Shown here in pieces: positions 6,510 to 7,003 of a stretch of DNA of 7,003 bases. Positions within the stretch are counted from its first letter, which is position 1; the number at the start of each line of letters is the position of its first letter. The translations under genes and the position numbers were made by a program. The stretch comes from an uncultured Phascolarctobacterium sp. Its GTDB lineage: Bacteria > Bacillota > Negativicutes > Acidaminococcales > Acidaminococcaceae. The notes beneath the pieces were generated by a model. That model did no database searches, had not been told where the DNA came from, and saw only the letters and a list, made by a program, of their open reading frames with translations. The stretch covers positions 1 to 7,003 of the forward strand of contig CALCHC010000064.1 of assembly GCA_937901335.1 (NCBI GenBank), in the 5' to 3' direction.

Positions 6510-7003
6510 ACTCGGTTTTCAAACCGGTTTTATTTAAATCTAAAGTAATTTCTTCAATTGCAATGGCAAGGGTTACGCCATTAAGACTGGTCTTATTCAA
6601 AAGCAGCTTACCGCCCTTACTTGCCAGCACCGCACTACGCTCGCAAACATTGCTCACACCAACAACGCTTTCCACGAAAGCAGAAGGTGTAAACTCCCCT
6701 TCTACATCTTCCAATTCAGAAGCAGTGTAGAATTTAGTTTGCCATTTATATTTTTCAGCAAAAGCAAGCAAACCTTGCTCATCCTTTTTCAAATCAACGG
6801 AAGCAATGTCTACAATGCAACGCTTGTCAATTTTAAGACGCTCCAATTCAGGAAGCACTAAGGCTTCAATATTTTCCAAAGGAGTGTTTCTGCGACAACC
6901 AATGCCCAAATGCACAATCTTCGGCAAAAGCAGCACCGTAGTTTCAAACGGCTTTGCTGTTTTATCCAAGGTTAGTGCAAAATCACCGACGCTTTCAAAT
7001 TCA
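6508..7003 (-). CDS. cbiG: Cobalt-precorrin-5A hydrolase CbiG, C-terminal part (5' end outside window)
   Basis: Opens the C20 delta-lactone of cobalt-precorrin-5A and releases the two-carbon fragment as acetaldehyde. The 164 visible residues are the end of the central region and the whole C-terminal CobE/CbiG domain, with VHLGIGCRRNTPLENIEA, then SVDLKKDEQGLLAFAEKY, the F.AS/V.E block (SAFVESVVGVSNVCERSAVLA) and the closing LLLNKTSLNGVTLAIA. The frame stays open without a stop to the right edge (EFESVGDFALTLDK... before the domain). The full family protein is about 330-360 residues, so the N-terminal half lies outside the window. The in-frame TTG at 6969 is simply an internal Leu codon. A stand-alone CobE would start close to the LGIGCRR motif, but the coding sequence upstream and the anaerobic neighbours favour CbiG. 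The stop codon overlaps the cbiH ribosome binding site. Confidence 0.88.
   Translation of the reverse strand, partial: EFESVGDFALTLDKTAKPFETTVLLLPKIVHLGIGCRRNTPLENIEALVLPELERLKIDKRCIVDIASVDLKKDEQGLLAFAEKYKWQTKFYTASELEDVEGEFTPSAFVESVVGVSNVCERSAVLASKGGKLLLNKTSLNGVTLAIAIEEITLDLNKTGLKTE

Overview
The window is one unbroken stretch of an anaerobic (cobalt-early) cobalamin biosynthesis operon. Every supported gene lies on the minus strand, so transcription runs from the right edge (7003) to the left edge (1). In transcript order the genes are: cbiG (5' end outside the window), cbiH, cbiJ, a cbiE-cbiT fusion, cbiA, cbiB, a cobD-type L-threonine-O-3-phosphate decarboxylase, and the first 112 codons of a gene related to archaeal-type cofactor-independent phosphoglycerate mutase (ApgM). 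The last gene runs off the left edge.

The genes are tightly packed. Gaps between them are 1 to about 21 nt, and two pairs overlap: cbiH/cbiJ by 4 nt (ATGA), and the decarboxylase and ApgM-like genes by 26 nt. No intergenic region is long enough for a promoter, riboswitch or terminator. Control of the operon, for example by a cobalamin riboswitch, must therefore lie upstream of the window. The long open frames on the plus strand are antisense shadows of these genes.

The products cover much of the pathway. CbiH contracts the ring, CbiG opens the lactone, CbiJ reduces cobalt-precorrin-6A, and CbiT and CbiE add the C15 and C5 methyl groups. CbiA amidates the a and c side chains. The decarboxylase supplies (R)-1-amino-2-propanol phosphate, which the membrane protein CbiB attaches to the corrin ring. 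CbiK/X, CbiL, CbiF, CbiD, CbiC, CbiP and the nucleotide-loop genes (cobU, cobS, cobT, cobC) are not seen here and would have to be outside the window.

The organism is probably an anaerobic, moderately AT-rich Firmicute. The anaerobic cbi route, AGG-type ribosome binding sites and gene style suggest the Negativicutes, but this is a low-confidence inference from sequence feel, not from any comparison. Most of the window is ordinary B12 biosynthesis. The one gene without an obvious place in the pathway is the divergent ApgM-like protein overlapping the decarboxylase. It could fill a missing kinase or phosphatase step.
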